Shown piece after piece: positions 44,378 through 53,343 of a DNA stretch of 64,000 nt. This stretch comes from CAWCOU01 sp963797335. Lineage in GTDB: Bacteria > Pseudomonadota > Gammaproteobacteria > JAURND01. Each line of letters opens with the position of its first letter. Positions within the stretch are counted from its first letter, which is position 1. The DNA lies in NCBI GenBank assembly GCA_963797335.1, contig CAWCOU010000006.1, positions 682,001-746,000 on the forward strand, written 5' to 3'. Under the pieces are notes generated by a model, which did not search any database, was not told the DNA's origin, and was given only the letters and a program-made list of their open reading frames with translations. The translations under genes were made by a program, and so were the position numbers.

Positions 44378-45088
44378 TTAGGTTGATGGGATTGATGAGA
44401 AGGCGGGTGTTCTAGATCTTTCAGATCGGCTAACATCACTCTCTTTTATCCCGGTTAATATTTCGACAGTTCTGGCCAACCATTGGCCGCTCTTTTCGCA
44501 AATCAACGTATTCGCACGGCCATACAAAACCACCTGATTGTTATGAGCCAGGTATGGCGCTAAGGCATTACCAACGACTTTGAAATAGTGCGTTCGATCG
44601 GGGCGGGTTTTCATCTGATAATCAACCAACAATGCTCCAAAAGGCACTTGACTGTGTCGTAGGTTATCTACCAATGGCTTGGATAATACCGCCAAATTCA
44701 TTTGAATTAAACCCAGCTCCACTAATTCTGCCTCGCCTAATGGATCGGCGATCAAGGCATTATTGCGCTGCGAATCACGATCAATAATCATGACAATGGC
44801 ACGAGCAAACGTCTGTTGCGCATTTTCCTGTATAGCGTATAACGGCGTTCTGATTTTAGGTGTACGCTGATAATACTCGGTAATGCCTACCGTCATCAGC
44901 GGCTGCGTTAAAAGAAAGTCGTACGGCGCAGGTAATTGTAATGCAGTGACTGGACTTAACACCGGCCATTCCTGTTTAGGAATGCGTTGATGCACTAAAA
45001 ATTGCCTTAAGGGTTGTAAGTCAACAGCCGTCCAGGGCATCGGTGCTATGGTGTCGGTGGGTAAACAAAGCGCGTCCGGAGTTAACAT
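44378..45088 (-). CDS. Chorismate-lyase-like (UbiC/DUF98-type) protein
   Basis: This protein has 236 residues. The C-terminal part (VLYGRANTLICEKSG, then LARTVEIL) resembles the chorismate-lyase core, where a Gly-Arg-rich strand is followed by the catalytic Glu near the end. The middle segment LGLIQMNLAVLSKPL also fits. UbiC makes 4-hydroxybenzoate from chorismate for ubiquinone. The protein is longer than classical UbiC (165-200) and has a ~40-residue tail rich in Ser and Arg. The upstream YgjP-type gene is 28 bases away, so an operon is likely. The name is tentative. Confidence 0.55.
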   Translation of the reverse strand: MLTPDALCLPTDTIAPMPWTAVDLQPLRQFLVHQRIPKQEWPVLSPVTALQLPAPYDFLLTQPLMTVGITEYYQRTPKIRTPLYAIQENAQQTFARAIVMIIDRDSQRNNALIADPLGEAELVELGLIQMNLAVLSKPLVDNLRHSQVPFGALLVDYQMKTRPDRTHYFKVVGNALAPYLAHNNQVVLYGRANTLICEKSGQWLARTVEILTGIKESDVSRSERSRTPAFSSIPST

Positions 45089-45116
45089 AGCTTATCCAAT
45101 CTCAATCACGGTAAAG

Positions 45117-45821
45117 TCAGCAGGGTTGGTCAATCGCCAACCCTAACCGGTTCAATTCGGTTCGATGGCTACGCCAATGGGGTATAAATCGATCCATGAA
45201 CGCTTGAAAACGCCAATTATGCGACGCCTCCAATAAATGCACCATTTCATGCACGACCACGTATTCTAAGCAATGAAAAGGCATTTTGATGAGTTCCGTA
45301 TTTAATGTGATACTTTTGGTATGCGGGTTACAACTGCCCCACCTCGATTTCATTTTCCGATACAAAACCCGAAGCACAGTGACCCCAATTGTGGGCTGCC
45401 ATTTTGTCATTAAGCTCAGCGTCGTTTGCTTCATGAGTTGGCGATACCATTCGTCTATCACTTCTTGTTTTCTGGCATGGGCTTCGGGATTTAGCGATAA
45501 ACGCAAATGATCGGTCGCTAACTCAACGTGGGCAGGCCCGGTACCTTCTTGTATTTGCAGTGGATAAGCTTTTCCCAACACATAATAATCATTGTTATTC
45601 GCTAGACGGCGCTGCTGTAATCGTTCTTGAACCTTTTGTTGTTGTACTCGAATCCAGCTGATCTTAGATAACACAAACTGCTGAATTACCTCTAGCTTCA
45701 TCCGCTGCGGTGCGGAGACATAGACACGGCCGTGCGGTGGGCAAACATGGAGCCGAAGGGTTTTTACTTTCTTCTTCCACACCTCTATCGTGATGTCTTG
45801 TAGCTGCATTTCAGTATACAT
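45117..45821 (-). CDS. YgjP-type (SprT/DUF45-like) zinc metallopeptidase
   Basis: This 234-residue cytosolic protein has the zinc motif HEMVHLLEASHNWRFQAFMD, with HExxH and a downstream His. The preceding strand LEYVVVHEM and the DNA-proximal RWGSCN segment (MKSRWGSCNPHTKSI) are diagnostic of the YgjP/DUF45 metallopeptidase family. Its biological substrate is poorly defined. The N-terminal domain (residues ~10-90) is the usual beta-rich leader. It lies upstream of the UbiC-like gene in one operon. Confidence 0.9.
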   Translation of the reverse strand: MYTEMQLQDITIEVWKKKVKTLRLHVCPPHGRVYVSAPQRMKLEVIQQFVLSKISWIRVQQQKVQERLQQRRLANNNDYYVLGKAYPLQIQEGTGPAHVELATDHLRLSLNPEAHARKQEVIDEWYRQLMKQTTLSLMTKWQPTIGVTVLRVLYRKMKSRWGSCNPHTKSITLNTELIKMPFHCLEYVVVHEMVHLLEASHNWRFQAFMDRFIPHWRSHRTELNRLGLAIDQPC

Positions 45822-45902
45822 GCGGCTAGATTACTCTATTCTATTTACTAAGAAAATAACTCCTTCCTCTTGAATGAAATTTGTGACATCATAGCCAACC
45901 TT

Positions 45903-45973
45903 GGCTGGGTGGCAGAGTGGTTATGCAGCGGCCTGCAAAGCCGTGGACGCCGGTTCGATTCCGACCCCAGCCT
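45903..45973 (+). tRNA. tRNA-Cys (anticodon GCA)
   Basis: Acceptor arms GGCTGGG and CCCAGCC pair, the anticodon loop is CTGCAAA, and the T-arm reads CGGTTCGATTCCG. The discriminator is T, as normal for Cys. CCA is not fully encoded. It is 50 bases before tRNA-Leu on the same strand. Confidence 0.95.
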
Positions 45974-46023
45974 CATAAGAAATTTGCTCTGTTGGCAATA
46001 ATACCGCAGAATACGGACATACT

Positions 46024-46108
46024 GCCCGGGTGGCGGAATAGGTAGACGCAAGGGACTTAAAATCCCTCGGGATAATATCCCGTGCCGGTTCGACTCCGGC
46101 CCCGGGCA
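46024..46108 (+). tRNA. tRNA-Leu (anticodon TAA)
   Basis: Acceptor arms GCCCGGG and CCCGGGC pair, the anticodon loop CTTAAAA sits in GGGA/TCCC, and a long variable arm (CGGGATAATATCCCG) marks a class II tRNA. CCA is encoded at 46109-46111. Confidence 0.95.
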
Positions 46109-46139
46109 CCAGCAAATTCACTTTTTAAGATTATGAACC

Positions 46140-47390
46140 ATGTTTAGACCTCTGGCACTCTACATCGGCTTACGCTACACCCGCGCCAAACGTCGTCAGC
46201 ATTTTATTTCCTTTATCTCCTTAGCCTCTATGCTAGGCATTGCCCTGGGCGTGACGGTATTAATTACAGTCTTGTCGGTGATGAACGGTTTTGACTACGA
46301 GATTCGTAACCATTTATTCAATCTCGCCAATCAAGTGACCATCAATAGTGTCAATGGTCATATTGATAACTGGCAAGCCTTACAACAGCAAGTCCAACAA
46401 CAACCACAAGTCGTCGCTGTTGCGCCTTTTGTGAACTCGCAGGGCATGGTCACCCATGGCGGTGGCACGGGCCCGGTCATGGTGTCAGGCATATTACCGG
46501 ACCAAGACAGTAAAGTGTCTTCGATGAGTAAGCGTTTGGTGCAAGGCAGTTTTAACACTCTGCAGCCGGGCAGTTACAATATGGTGATAGGCGAAGGGCT
46601 GGCCAGTACGCTGGAGTTGGGCGTCGGCGACAAAGTCATTCTGTTCACTCCGCAATTAAATTCATCGCCGCTGGGCGTTTTTCCCCGTTTGAAACAATTT
46701 ACCATCAGCGGCATTTTCCACGTCGAAGAAAATCCTAACCTCGATTCCGGTATGGTTTATATCAATATGAACGACGCCCAAGTGCTTTATCAATTGGGCA
46801 GCGCGGCCGTGGGCTTGCGTGTGAAAGTCAGCGATTTATACGCTGCTCCCGCTGTGGCAGATGAATTGCAACAAAAATTACCGGCCGATTACAATATCAC
46901 CAATTGGACTCAGGAATACGGTACTTTCTTCAAAGCCATGCGCATGGAAAAAACCATGATCTTCCTGTTACTGCTGTTTATCATTGCCGTCGCTGCGTTT
47001 AATCTGGTTTCCTCATTAGTGATGGCGGTGAATGATAAACGCGCCGATATTGCTATTCTGCGCACCTTTGGCGCGCCGCCCAGCACCATTATGGCAACGT
47101 TTATTGTGCAAGGATTTATTATCGGATTAGTGGGTACCATTTTAGGTTTTATTGGTGGGCTTCTTTTAGCGGCGAATGTCAGTGCGGTGGTGAATGTCAT
47201 TCAAAAAGTATTTCACGTCGAGTTTATTTCCTCGTCGATTTATTTCATCAACTACCTCCCTTCGCGTTTGGAGTGGAGCGATGTTTGGCAAGTCTGCGCT
47301 ATTGCCTTGGTGCTTAGCCTGCTAGCCACCCTCTACCCTGCCTGGCAAGCGTCACGCACACAGCCAGCTGAGGCATTGCGTTATGAATAA
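46140..47390 (+). CDS. lolC: Lipoprotein-releasing ABC transporter permease LolC/E
   Basis: This 416-residue inner-membrane subunit belongs to the complex that extracts outer-membrane lipoproteins and hands them to LolA. The amphipathic N terminus GLRYTRAKRRQHFISFIS is characteristic. It is followed by one membrane helix, a large periplasmic domain and three C-terminal helices with the final QASRTQPAEALRYE. A single permease gene next to lolD, as in species with LolF-type organisation, may serve as both LolC and LolE. The lolD start overlaps its end by eight bases, so the two are coupled. Confidence 0.9.
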   Translation: MFRPLALYIGLRYTRAKRRQHFISFISLASMLGIALGVTVLITVLSVMNGFDYEIRNHLFNLANQVTINSVNGHIDNWQALQQQVQQQPQVVAVAPFVNSQGMVTHGGGTGPVMVSGILPDQDSKVSSMSKRLVQGSFNTLQPGSYNMVIGEGLASTLELGVGDKVILFTPQLNSSPLGVFPRLKQFTISGIFHVEENPNLDSGMVYINMNDAQVLYQLGSAAVGLRVKVSDLYAAPAVADELQQKLPADYNITNWTQEYGTFFKAMRMEKTMIFLLLLFIIAVAAFNLVSSLVMAVNDKRADIAILRTFGAPPSTIMATFIVQGFIIGLVGTILGFIGGLLLAANVSAVVNVIQKVFHVEFISSSIYFINYLPSRLEWSDVWQVCAIALVLSLLATLYPAWQASRTQPAEALRYE

Positions 47391-48084
47391 TGTGCCTAAA
47401 TCGGTTATCTCCACCAGTGTTTTAAATGCCAATGAGATATCCAAACGATATACAGATGGCAAGTTGCAGGTCGAAGTTTTAAAAAATATCAGTTTAACTG
47501 TGAACCCCAGTGAGCGAGTGGCTATCGTCGGCGCTTCTGGCGCCGGTAAAAGCACGTTGCTGCATTTGTTGGGCGGTTTGGATAAACCCAGCAGTGGTCA
47601 GGTGTGGGTATCCGGCGTGAATATTCATTCGTTATCGGAATTAAAACGCAGTCAGTTGCGCAATCGGCAATTGGGTTTTGTGTATCAGTTCCATCACCTG
47701 CTGCCCGAATTTAATGCCATGGAAAACGTGGCCATGCCTTTGTTAATCGGCGGCGTCAATACTAAAGAAGCGAAAGAACGCGCTGAGGCGATGCTAGCAC
47801 AAGTGGAATTAAGCCACCGCATTACTCATCGTTTAGGTGAGTTATCCGGTGGTGAACGTCAACGCGTCGCCATTGCCCGCGCTTTAGTGAATAACCCTGC
47901 CTGCGTATTGGCCGATGAGCCCACCGGTAACCTAGATAAACGCACAGCCGAACACATAGTCGAATTGATGCTGGGTTTAAATGAGCGCTTAAAAACCAGT
48001 TTCGTCATCGTCACCCATGATTTGAGTTTAGCCGCCCGCATGAATCGAACCCTGACCTTAGTGGATGGGGTTTTAGAAGCTTAG
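47383..48084 (+). CDS. lolD: Lipoprotein-releasing ABC transporter ATPase LolD
   Basis: This 233-residue ATPase of the MacB/LolD group has Walker A GASGAGKST, signature LSGGERQRVAIARAL, Walker B VLADEPTGNLD and the H-loop THD. It powers LolC-mediated release of lipoproteins from the inner membrane. It overlaps the end of the permease gene, and no other Lol gene is in the window. Confidence 0.95.
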   Translation: MNNVPKSVISTSVLNANEISKRYTDGKLQVEVLKNISLTVNPSERVAIVGASGAGKSTLLHLLGGLDKPSSGQVWVSGVNIHSLSELKRSQLRNRQLGFVYQFHHLLPEFNAMENVAMPLLIGGVNTKEAKERAEAMLAQVELSHRITHRLGELSGGERQRVAIARALVNNPACVLADEPTGNLDKRTAEHIVELMLGLNERLKTSFVIVTHDLSLAARMNRTLTLVDGVLEA

Positions 48085-48129
48085 TTCATATCCTGCCTTT
48101 GCTTCGTCTTTTCATCATCAGCGGTATTC

Positions 48130-48579
48130 TTACTGCTGAATGACAGTATCACCTTCTTTTATTTCATCTTTCGCTGCAGTGCCTGCTGGTAATTCCAGTA
48201 CTTTGTTGACGGGTTCAGGGGAGGGGTATCTGGATAGTTTGGCCAGTGGTGTTTGCGCAGCGGGGGGAGGCACATTGGCGGTAATGGCGATTATTTGGTG
48301 GTCTTTAATCCAGAGGATGTCCAAGGGGAATTTCATTTCCTTCATCCAGAATCGACGTGGTTTCGTGTCTTGGAAGATAAAATACATGCCTTGGTTGTTA
48401 GCCAGGGAGGTGCGGCCTGAGAGACCTCTTGCTTGAGTGGCGGGAGTATTGGCGATTTCTACTTGATAACGATGTTGGTTGATAAGTAATACCGTTTGCG
48501 GTAAGGATGAGGGTCGTAGCGCCCAGATGACAATGATTGCGATTAATATCAATCCTAAAATTAGTGAGAATTTACGCAT
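48130..48579 (-). CDS. DUF192 family protein
   Basis: This 149-residue protein has an N-terminal membrane anchor (FSLILGLILIAIIVIWAL) and a DUF192 domain with the family motifs GLSGR, NQGMYFIF, RRFWMKEMKFPLDILW and VLELPAGTA. The mature domain is probably periplasmic. Function of the family is not established. An ATG at 48579 is preferred over a GTG one codon upstream. It is convergent with lolD. Confidence 0.9.
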   Translation of the reverse strand: MRKFSLILGLILIAIIVIWALRPSSLPQTVLLINQHRYQVEIANTPATQARGLSGRTSLANNQGMYFIFQDTKPRRFWMKEMKFPLDILWIKDHQIIAITANVPPPAAQTPLAKLSRYPSPEPVNKVLELPAGTAAKDEIKEGDTVIQQ

Positions 48580-48615
48580 CACATTATCCTAAATCTAAAT
48601 TCCCCTTTCAGGGCT

Positions 48616-51600
48616 TCAGCTTTTGTCTGTTACTGATGTTTTGTTTTTTCTTTGCAGTAACGGGGGTTGCAGTAACTCAGTCACGGGCTCTGCATTCGAC
48701 TTCCCAAAGCGCGCTTTTAATTTTTCCAGATACAAATAAACGACGGGAGTAATGTATAACGTCAGTAACTGAGATAATACCAAGCCGCCGGTCACTGCCA
48801 CACCTAAGGGCCTGCGCGTTTCAGAACCGGCGCCAAAGGATAAGGCGATCGGTAACACGCCTAGAAAAGCGGCCAGAGTGGTCATCATAATCGGCCGAAA
48901 CCGAGTGAGGCAAGCGGAATAAATAGCTTCGACCGCATCTTTACCGGTTTTTTGCGCCTCAATAGCAAAGTCAATCATCATAATGGCGTTTTTCTTGACG
49001 ATACCGGTGAGCATGATGATGCCGATAAACGCATACACGTCCAATTCAACATGAAAAATTAACAGCGCCAATAACGCGCCAACACCCGCTGAAGGTAAAC
49101 CAGATAATACGGTTAATGGATGCCAAAAACTCTCGTAGAGAATGCCCAGTAAAATATAAATCACGATGACCGCGAATAAGAGTAAAAATCCCATTCCTTT
49201 CGTGGAATCTTTGAACGCCTGTGCCGTGCCTTGAAAATTACTGGTGATAGTCACTGGTAAACTCAGTTTCTTTTCTAAAGCGGTGATGGCCGACATCGCA
49301 TCGCCAATCGAGGTATTTGGCCTGACGTTAAACGAAATAGTAATCGCCGGTAATTGGCCTTGGTGATTAATCGTCATGGGGCCAATCCCCTGCGTAACAT
49401 CTGCCACGGCGCTCAGCGGCACCAATTGATTGGTGGACGAGCGCAGATACAGGTGTGATAACCCTTCGGGCCGTGACTGATAGGCAGGATCCAGCTCCAG
49501 CAACACTTGGTAATCGTCCAACGACGAATAGATAGTGGAAATCTGTCGACCACCATAGGCACTGGCCAGCGTATCTTCTATTGTCTGCGGCGTAATACCT
49601 AAGGCGGCGGCTTTATCCCGGTGGATTTGCACGAACACCTGTGGACCACTCATTTGCACGTCGGTGGTGACATCTTGCAAACCGGGCAGCTGACTGATGT
49701 GATCGGTGAGGATACTGGCCCAACGATTTAACTCTTTAGAGTCTGGGCCTTGTATCGTAAATTGATACGGGCTTTTCGTGACATGGCCGCCCACGCGTAT
49801 GCTCTGGGTATTTTGCAAGTAGACATTGACGCCTGGCACACTCGCCAATTTGGGGCGCAAAACTTGGACAATTTTATCCGCGCTTAAATGACGTTGTCCC
49901 CGCGGTTTCAGGCGGATAAATAATCGACCGGAATTTGGGGTAATACTGAAACCGCCAGCACCGACGCTGGACATCACTCCTTCGACGTTGGGATTTTCTT
50001 GAATCAAGCGTGCTAATTGCCGTTGTTTTTCTGACATGGCGGTGAATGACATGGCCGGGTCGGCTTCGGTATACGCGAACAATTGCCCGGTATCTTCACT
50101 GGGCATAAAACCCTTGGGGGTAATCACAAACAATACAGCCGTGAACACCAACGTCAGGAAAAAAACACCGCCCATCCACCGACGATGCGCTAATACCCAT
50201 TGCAAACTATCGGTGTATTTCATCAATAACCAAGCGAAGCATCGTTCAAAGAGCTGTAATCCGTGTTGGATATATTGGTTGCACTGCGCAGCTTTGGGAC
50301 GAGCCAGAAAATTTCGTAGCCACGGTGCCATCGTTTGATGAGGTTGTAACCAGCGACTGCATAACATGGGTGTTAAACTGACGGCAATAAAACCCGATAC
50401 CAGAATGGTGACGCAAATGGTGACTGCAAATTCATGGAATAATCGACCCAATAAACCGCCCATAAACAGTAAGGGTAAAAACACCACCATCAGCGATAAG
50501 GTCATGGATACGATGGTAAAGCTAATTTCTTTGGAACCATCTAAGGCGGCCTGAAAAGGGGTTTTACCCATTTCCATGTGGCGCACAATATTTTCCAACA
50601 TGACAATCGCGTCATCGACCACAAAGCCCACGGCTAGGGTTAATGCCAGTAACGACATATTATCCAAACTAAAATGGCATTGATGGATAATAGCGAACGT
50701 GGCGATTAATGATAATGGCAATGCCAAACTCGGAATTAACGTCGCCGATAATTTGCGCAGGAAGGCAAATATCACGAACAACACTAAAATCGCCGCTAGC
50801 AACATGCTGAATTTAACGTCATGCACGGAGGCCCTAATCGAATCGGATCGATCGTACATCACCTTGAGTTCAATACCGGCCGGCAATTGTTTTTGGAAGG
50901 CAGGCAACATCTGATGAATGGCATTAGCAATGGCAATGGTATTCGTGCCTGGTTGTCGTGACACAGCTAACGCGACGGCGCGTTGATCGTTATACCAGCT
51001 GGCCAATCGGGTGTTTTCGACGCTATCGACGACACGGCCTAATTCCTGTAAACGCACCGGAGCGCCATCGCGGTAGGCGACAATGAGTGGCCGGTAAGCG
51101 GCGGCGTTTTCTAATTGACCGTTTGCTTGGATGAAATAATTTTGCTCAGGACCGTTTAAAGTGCCGGTGGGCAGGTTGACATTATTCGCCTGAATGGCGT
51201 TCATGACGGTATTGACATCCAGCTGCCGGGTCGTCAACACATCGGGATTCAGTTGGATACGCACGGCGTATTTTTGCGAACCGAATACGCTGACTTGAGC
51301 CACGCCAGTAATCGTGGAAATGCGCTGCGCAAGTAAGGTTTCAGCGTATTCATCCACCAACGATAACGGTAAGTTGGGCGCACGCAGCACCAAATACATA
51401 ATGGGTGCGACAGCCGGGTTGATTTTACGGTAAGTGGGTAAGCTGGGCATGCCACTGGGTAAGCGCCCCGAGGCTGCCGAGATGGCTGCTTGTACGTCTT
51501 GTGCGGCACCATCGATGTTGCGATCTAAGTCAAATTGTAAGGTAATTTGGGTATTGCCTAAGGTGCTGCTGGAGGTCATGGAACTGACCCCGGCGATACT

Positions 51601-51816
51601 GGAAAACTGTTGTTCTAAAGGCGTGGCAACAGCAGAAGCCATGGTATCCGGGTTAGCTCCCGGCAAGGTAGCGCTGACTTGGATGGTCGGGAAATCGACA
51701 TTGGGCAGGTCGGAAATGGGGAGGCCCCGATAACCGGCTATGCCTATTACCAGCAACCCAAGCATAACCAAGGTGGTCATGACGGGCCGACGTATGAAAA
51801 TTTCACTGAAGTTCAA
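48616..51816 (-). CDS. RND multidrug efflux permease (MdtB/MuxB-like)
   Basis: This 1,066-residue proton antiporter of the AcrB superfamily has two halves, each with six helices and a large periplasmic loop. The opening FSEIFIRRPVMTTLVMLGLL and the proton-relay pair in AVGFVVDDAIVMLEN (TM4) are diagnostic. GRLFHEFAVTICVTILVSG and KKNAIMMIDFAIEAQ are further conserved segments. It resembles MdtB/MdtC/MuxB more than AcrB, but substrate range cannot be told. It forms an operon with the upstream adaptor gene (160 bases before it), with a palindromic repeat between them. No outer-membrane factor gene is seen. Confidence 0.93.
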   Translation of the reverse strand: MNFSEIFIRRPVMTTLVMLGLLVIGIAGYRGLPISDLPNVDFPTIQVSATLPGANPDTMASAVATPLEQQFSSIAGVSSMTSSSTLGNTQITLQFDLDRNIDGAAQDVQAAISAASGRLPSGMPSLPTYRKINPAVAPIMYLVLRAPNLPLSLVDEYAETLLAQRISTITGVAQVSVFGSQKYAVRIQLNPDVLTTRQLDVNTVMNAIQANNVNLPTGTLNGPEQNYFIQANGQLENAAAYRPLIVAYRDGAPVRLQELGRVVDSVENTRLASWYNDQRAVALAVSRQPGTNTIAIANAIHQMLPAFQKQLPAGIELKVMYDRSDSIRASVHDVKFSMLLAAILVLFVIFAFLRKLSATLIPSLALPLSLIATFAIIHQCHFSLDNMSLLALTLAVGFVVDDAIVMLENIVRHMEMGKTPFQAALDGSKEISFTIVSMTLSLMVVFLPLLFMGGLLGRLFHEFAVTICVTILVSGFIAVSLTPMLCSRWLQPHQTMAPWLRNFLARPKAAQCNQYIQHGLQLFERCFAWLLMKYTDSLQWVLAHRRWMGGVFFLTLVFTAVLFVITPKGFMPSEDTGQLFAYTEADPAMSFTAMSEKQRQLARLIQENPNVEGVMSSVGAGGFSITPNSGRLFIRLKPRGQRHLSADKIVQVLRPKLASVPGVNVYLQNTQSIRVGGHVTKSPYQFTIQGPDSKELNRWASILTDHISQLPGLQDVTTDVQMSGPQVFVQIHRDKAAALGITPQTIEDTLASAYGGRQISTIYSSLDDYQVLLELDPAYQSRPEGLSHLYLRSSTNQLVPLSAVADVTQGIGPMTINHQGQLPAITISFNVRPNTSIGDAMSAITALEKKLSLPVTITSNFQGTAQAFKDSTKGMGFLLLFAVIVIYILLGILYESFWHPLTVLSGLPSAGVGALLALLIFHVELDVYAFIGIIMLTGIVKKNAIMMIDFAIEAQKTGKDAVEAIYSACLTRFRPIMMTTLAAFLGVLPIALSFGAGSETRRPLGVAVTGGLVLSQLLTLYITPVVYLYLEKLKARFGKSNAEPVTELLQPPLLQRKNKTSVTDKS

Positions 51817-51860
51817 AGTAAATACCCATCTCTCTATACATCCCCCTCTCTATACATTCC

Positions 51861-51962
51861 CCTCTCCCGCTTGCGGGAGAGGGTTAGGGAGAGGGCTGTT
51901 TGGAATTGGCAGCCACCTCATACCACCCTCTCCCTAGCCCTCTCCCGCAAGCGGGAGAGGGG
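51861..51962. repeat. GC-rich inverted repeat in the efflux operon
   Basis: Arms CTCTCCCGC and GCGGGAGAG with GGGTTAGGGAGAGGG extensions occur twice in opposite orientation (51861-51896 and 51925-51962) around a short loop. The same family occurs at 61674-61861. Located between the adaptor and the permease genes, it may set the ratio of the two transcripts. Confidence 0.65.
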
Positions 51963-51976
51963 AAATGGAACGGGGG

Positions 51977-53077
51977 TTATTGCAACCGCACCAACATACC
52001 ATTAGTGATATTAAGCTGGCCGGCGGTTACCACTTTTTGACCCACCTGCACCCCCTTCTCTATCACCGTATTATCAGCCACTTCCGCCCCTATCACCACC
52101 GGTTGCAAGACCGCGCGCAAATCTTTATCGACCACAAAGACATAATTACCCGATTGACCGTTTTGAATAGCGCGGGTCGGCACGATCACCGCTTGGTTGA
52201 CTCGCTGTATGGGTAATTGCACCAACACAAACTGACCCGGCCATAACCGTTGGTCGGCATTCTCAAAAGTGGCTTTTAACGCAATGGTGCCGGTCGTTGA
52301 ATTCACGGTATTGTCGACAAAACTCAATTTCCCTACGGCCAGGGTCTGACCCTCCTTACCGGTTTTAGCTAGGACCGTAATGGGGCCAAGAGTGAGTTGA
52401 TGCTGCAATAACGGCAAATTCTGTTCAGGCAACGCAAACTTAATAGAAATGGGGGAAATTTGATTGATAACGACTAAAGGATTAGCATCACTGGCCTTCA
52501 CTTGGTTACCGGGTTGCAACAACACTTCACCGGCACGACCGTTCAAGGGCGCTCGAATGGTCGCGTATTCCAACTGCAATTGGGCATTGTCGACAGCGGC
52601 CATATCGGCGGTAACAGTAGCCTGGGCGGCGGTGACATTGGCTTTCAGGGTTTCATAATCTTGCTGGCCGACATAGCCTTTGCCGACTAATTTACCGTTA
52701 CGAACGGCAATATCGGTGACATTTTTCAACTGGGCCTGGTCGCGCACCAAGGTCGCCTGCGCTTGCTGCAGCTGGGCGTCAAAGGGGCGAGGATCAATGG
52801 CGAAGAGCAGTTGGCCCGTGCTGACTTTATCCCCATCATGAAGACCGACTTGGATTAATTGCCCATCGACTCGGGACCGGATAGCGACTGAGTTAGCAGC
52901 CTCCACCGTGCCCATGGCTTGAACTTCGACATTAACGTCTTTCTGGGTTGCCACACTGGCGGCGACCAAAGTCCTTGGCTCAGCATGGTGGGCGGAGTGG
53001 CGATAGCTAAGGTATATAGCGAAGCCGACGACGACAACAACGGCTAAAATGATTGTCAAAACAGGTTTGCGGCGCAT
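51977..53077 (-). CDS. RND periplasmic adaptor (MdtA/HlyD family)
   Basis: This 366-residue membrane-fusion protein has an N-terminal anchor helix (VLTIILAVVVVVGFAIYLSY). The biotinyl-lipoyl motif RSRVDGQLIQVGLHDGDKV and a helical hairpin follow, then beta-barrel segments such as GRAGEVLLQPGNQVKA. It connects the RND permease to an outer-membrane channel. The gene precedes the permease on the same strand. Confidence 0.93.
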   Translation of the reverse strand: MRRKPVLTIILAVVVVVGFAIYLSYRHSAHHAEPRTLVAASVATQKDVNVEVQAMGTVEAANSVAIRSRVDGQLIQVGLHDGDKVSTGQLLFAIDPRPFDAQLQQAQATLVRDQAQLKNVTDIAVRNGKLVGKGYVGQQDYETLKANVTAAQATVTADMAAVDNAQLQLEYATIRAPLNGRAGEVLLQPGNQVKASDANPLVVINQISPISIKFALPEQNLPLLQHQLTLGPITVLAKTGKEGQTLAVGKLSFVDNTVNSTTGTIALKATFENADQRLWPGQFVLVQLPIQRVNQAVIVPTRAIQNGQSGNYVFVVDKDLRAVLQPVVIGAEVADNTVIEKGVQVGQKVVTAGQLNITNGMLVRLQ

Positions 53078-53180
53078 AAGCCCAGATGTATAAAAATACT
53101 GGGCCTATGATACCACAGAATGATAAAAACGGTAAGGATTTCCCCCCCTGGGAGCGCGGCGGGCCCACTGCCTATAAATA

Positions 53181-53293
53181 CTCCTTCCCCCCTTGTGGGA
53201 GAAGGTGCCCGTTAGGGCGGATGAGGGGTGAAAGCCTTCTGATACTTACCCCTCATCCGCCTTCGGCACCTTCTCCCACAAGGGGAGAAGGAG
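53181..53293. repeat. Long palindromic element (CCGCCTTCGGCACC family)
   Basis: Arms of about 29 bases (53181-53209 and 53265-53293, CTCCTTCCCC type) plus an inner GCGGATGAGGGGT pairing enclose a short loop. The inner sequence CATCCGCCTTCGGCACC also occurs within the 20531-20782 element. It lies between the adaptor gene and the CaaX-protein gene, preceded by a CCCCTGGGAGC fragment near 53147. Confidence 0.7.
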
Positions 53294-53343
53294 TTTTTGC
53301 GGGTAGAACATTCCCGCGTTCTTAAGGTATGAAATGTCTTGAT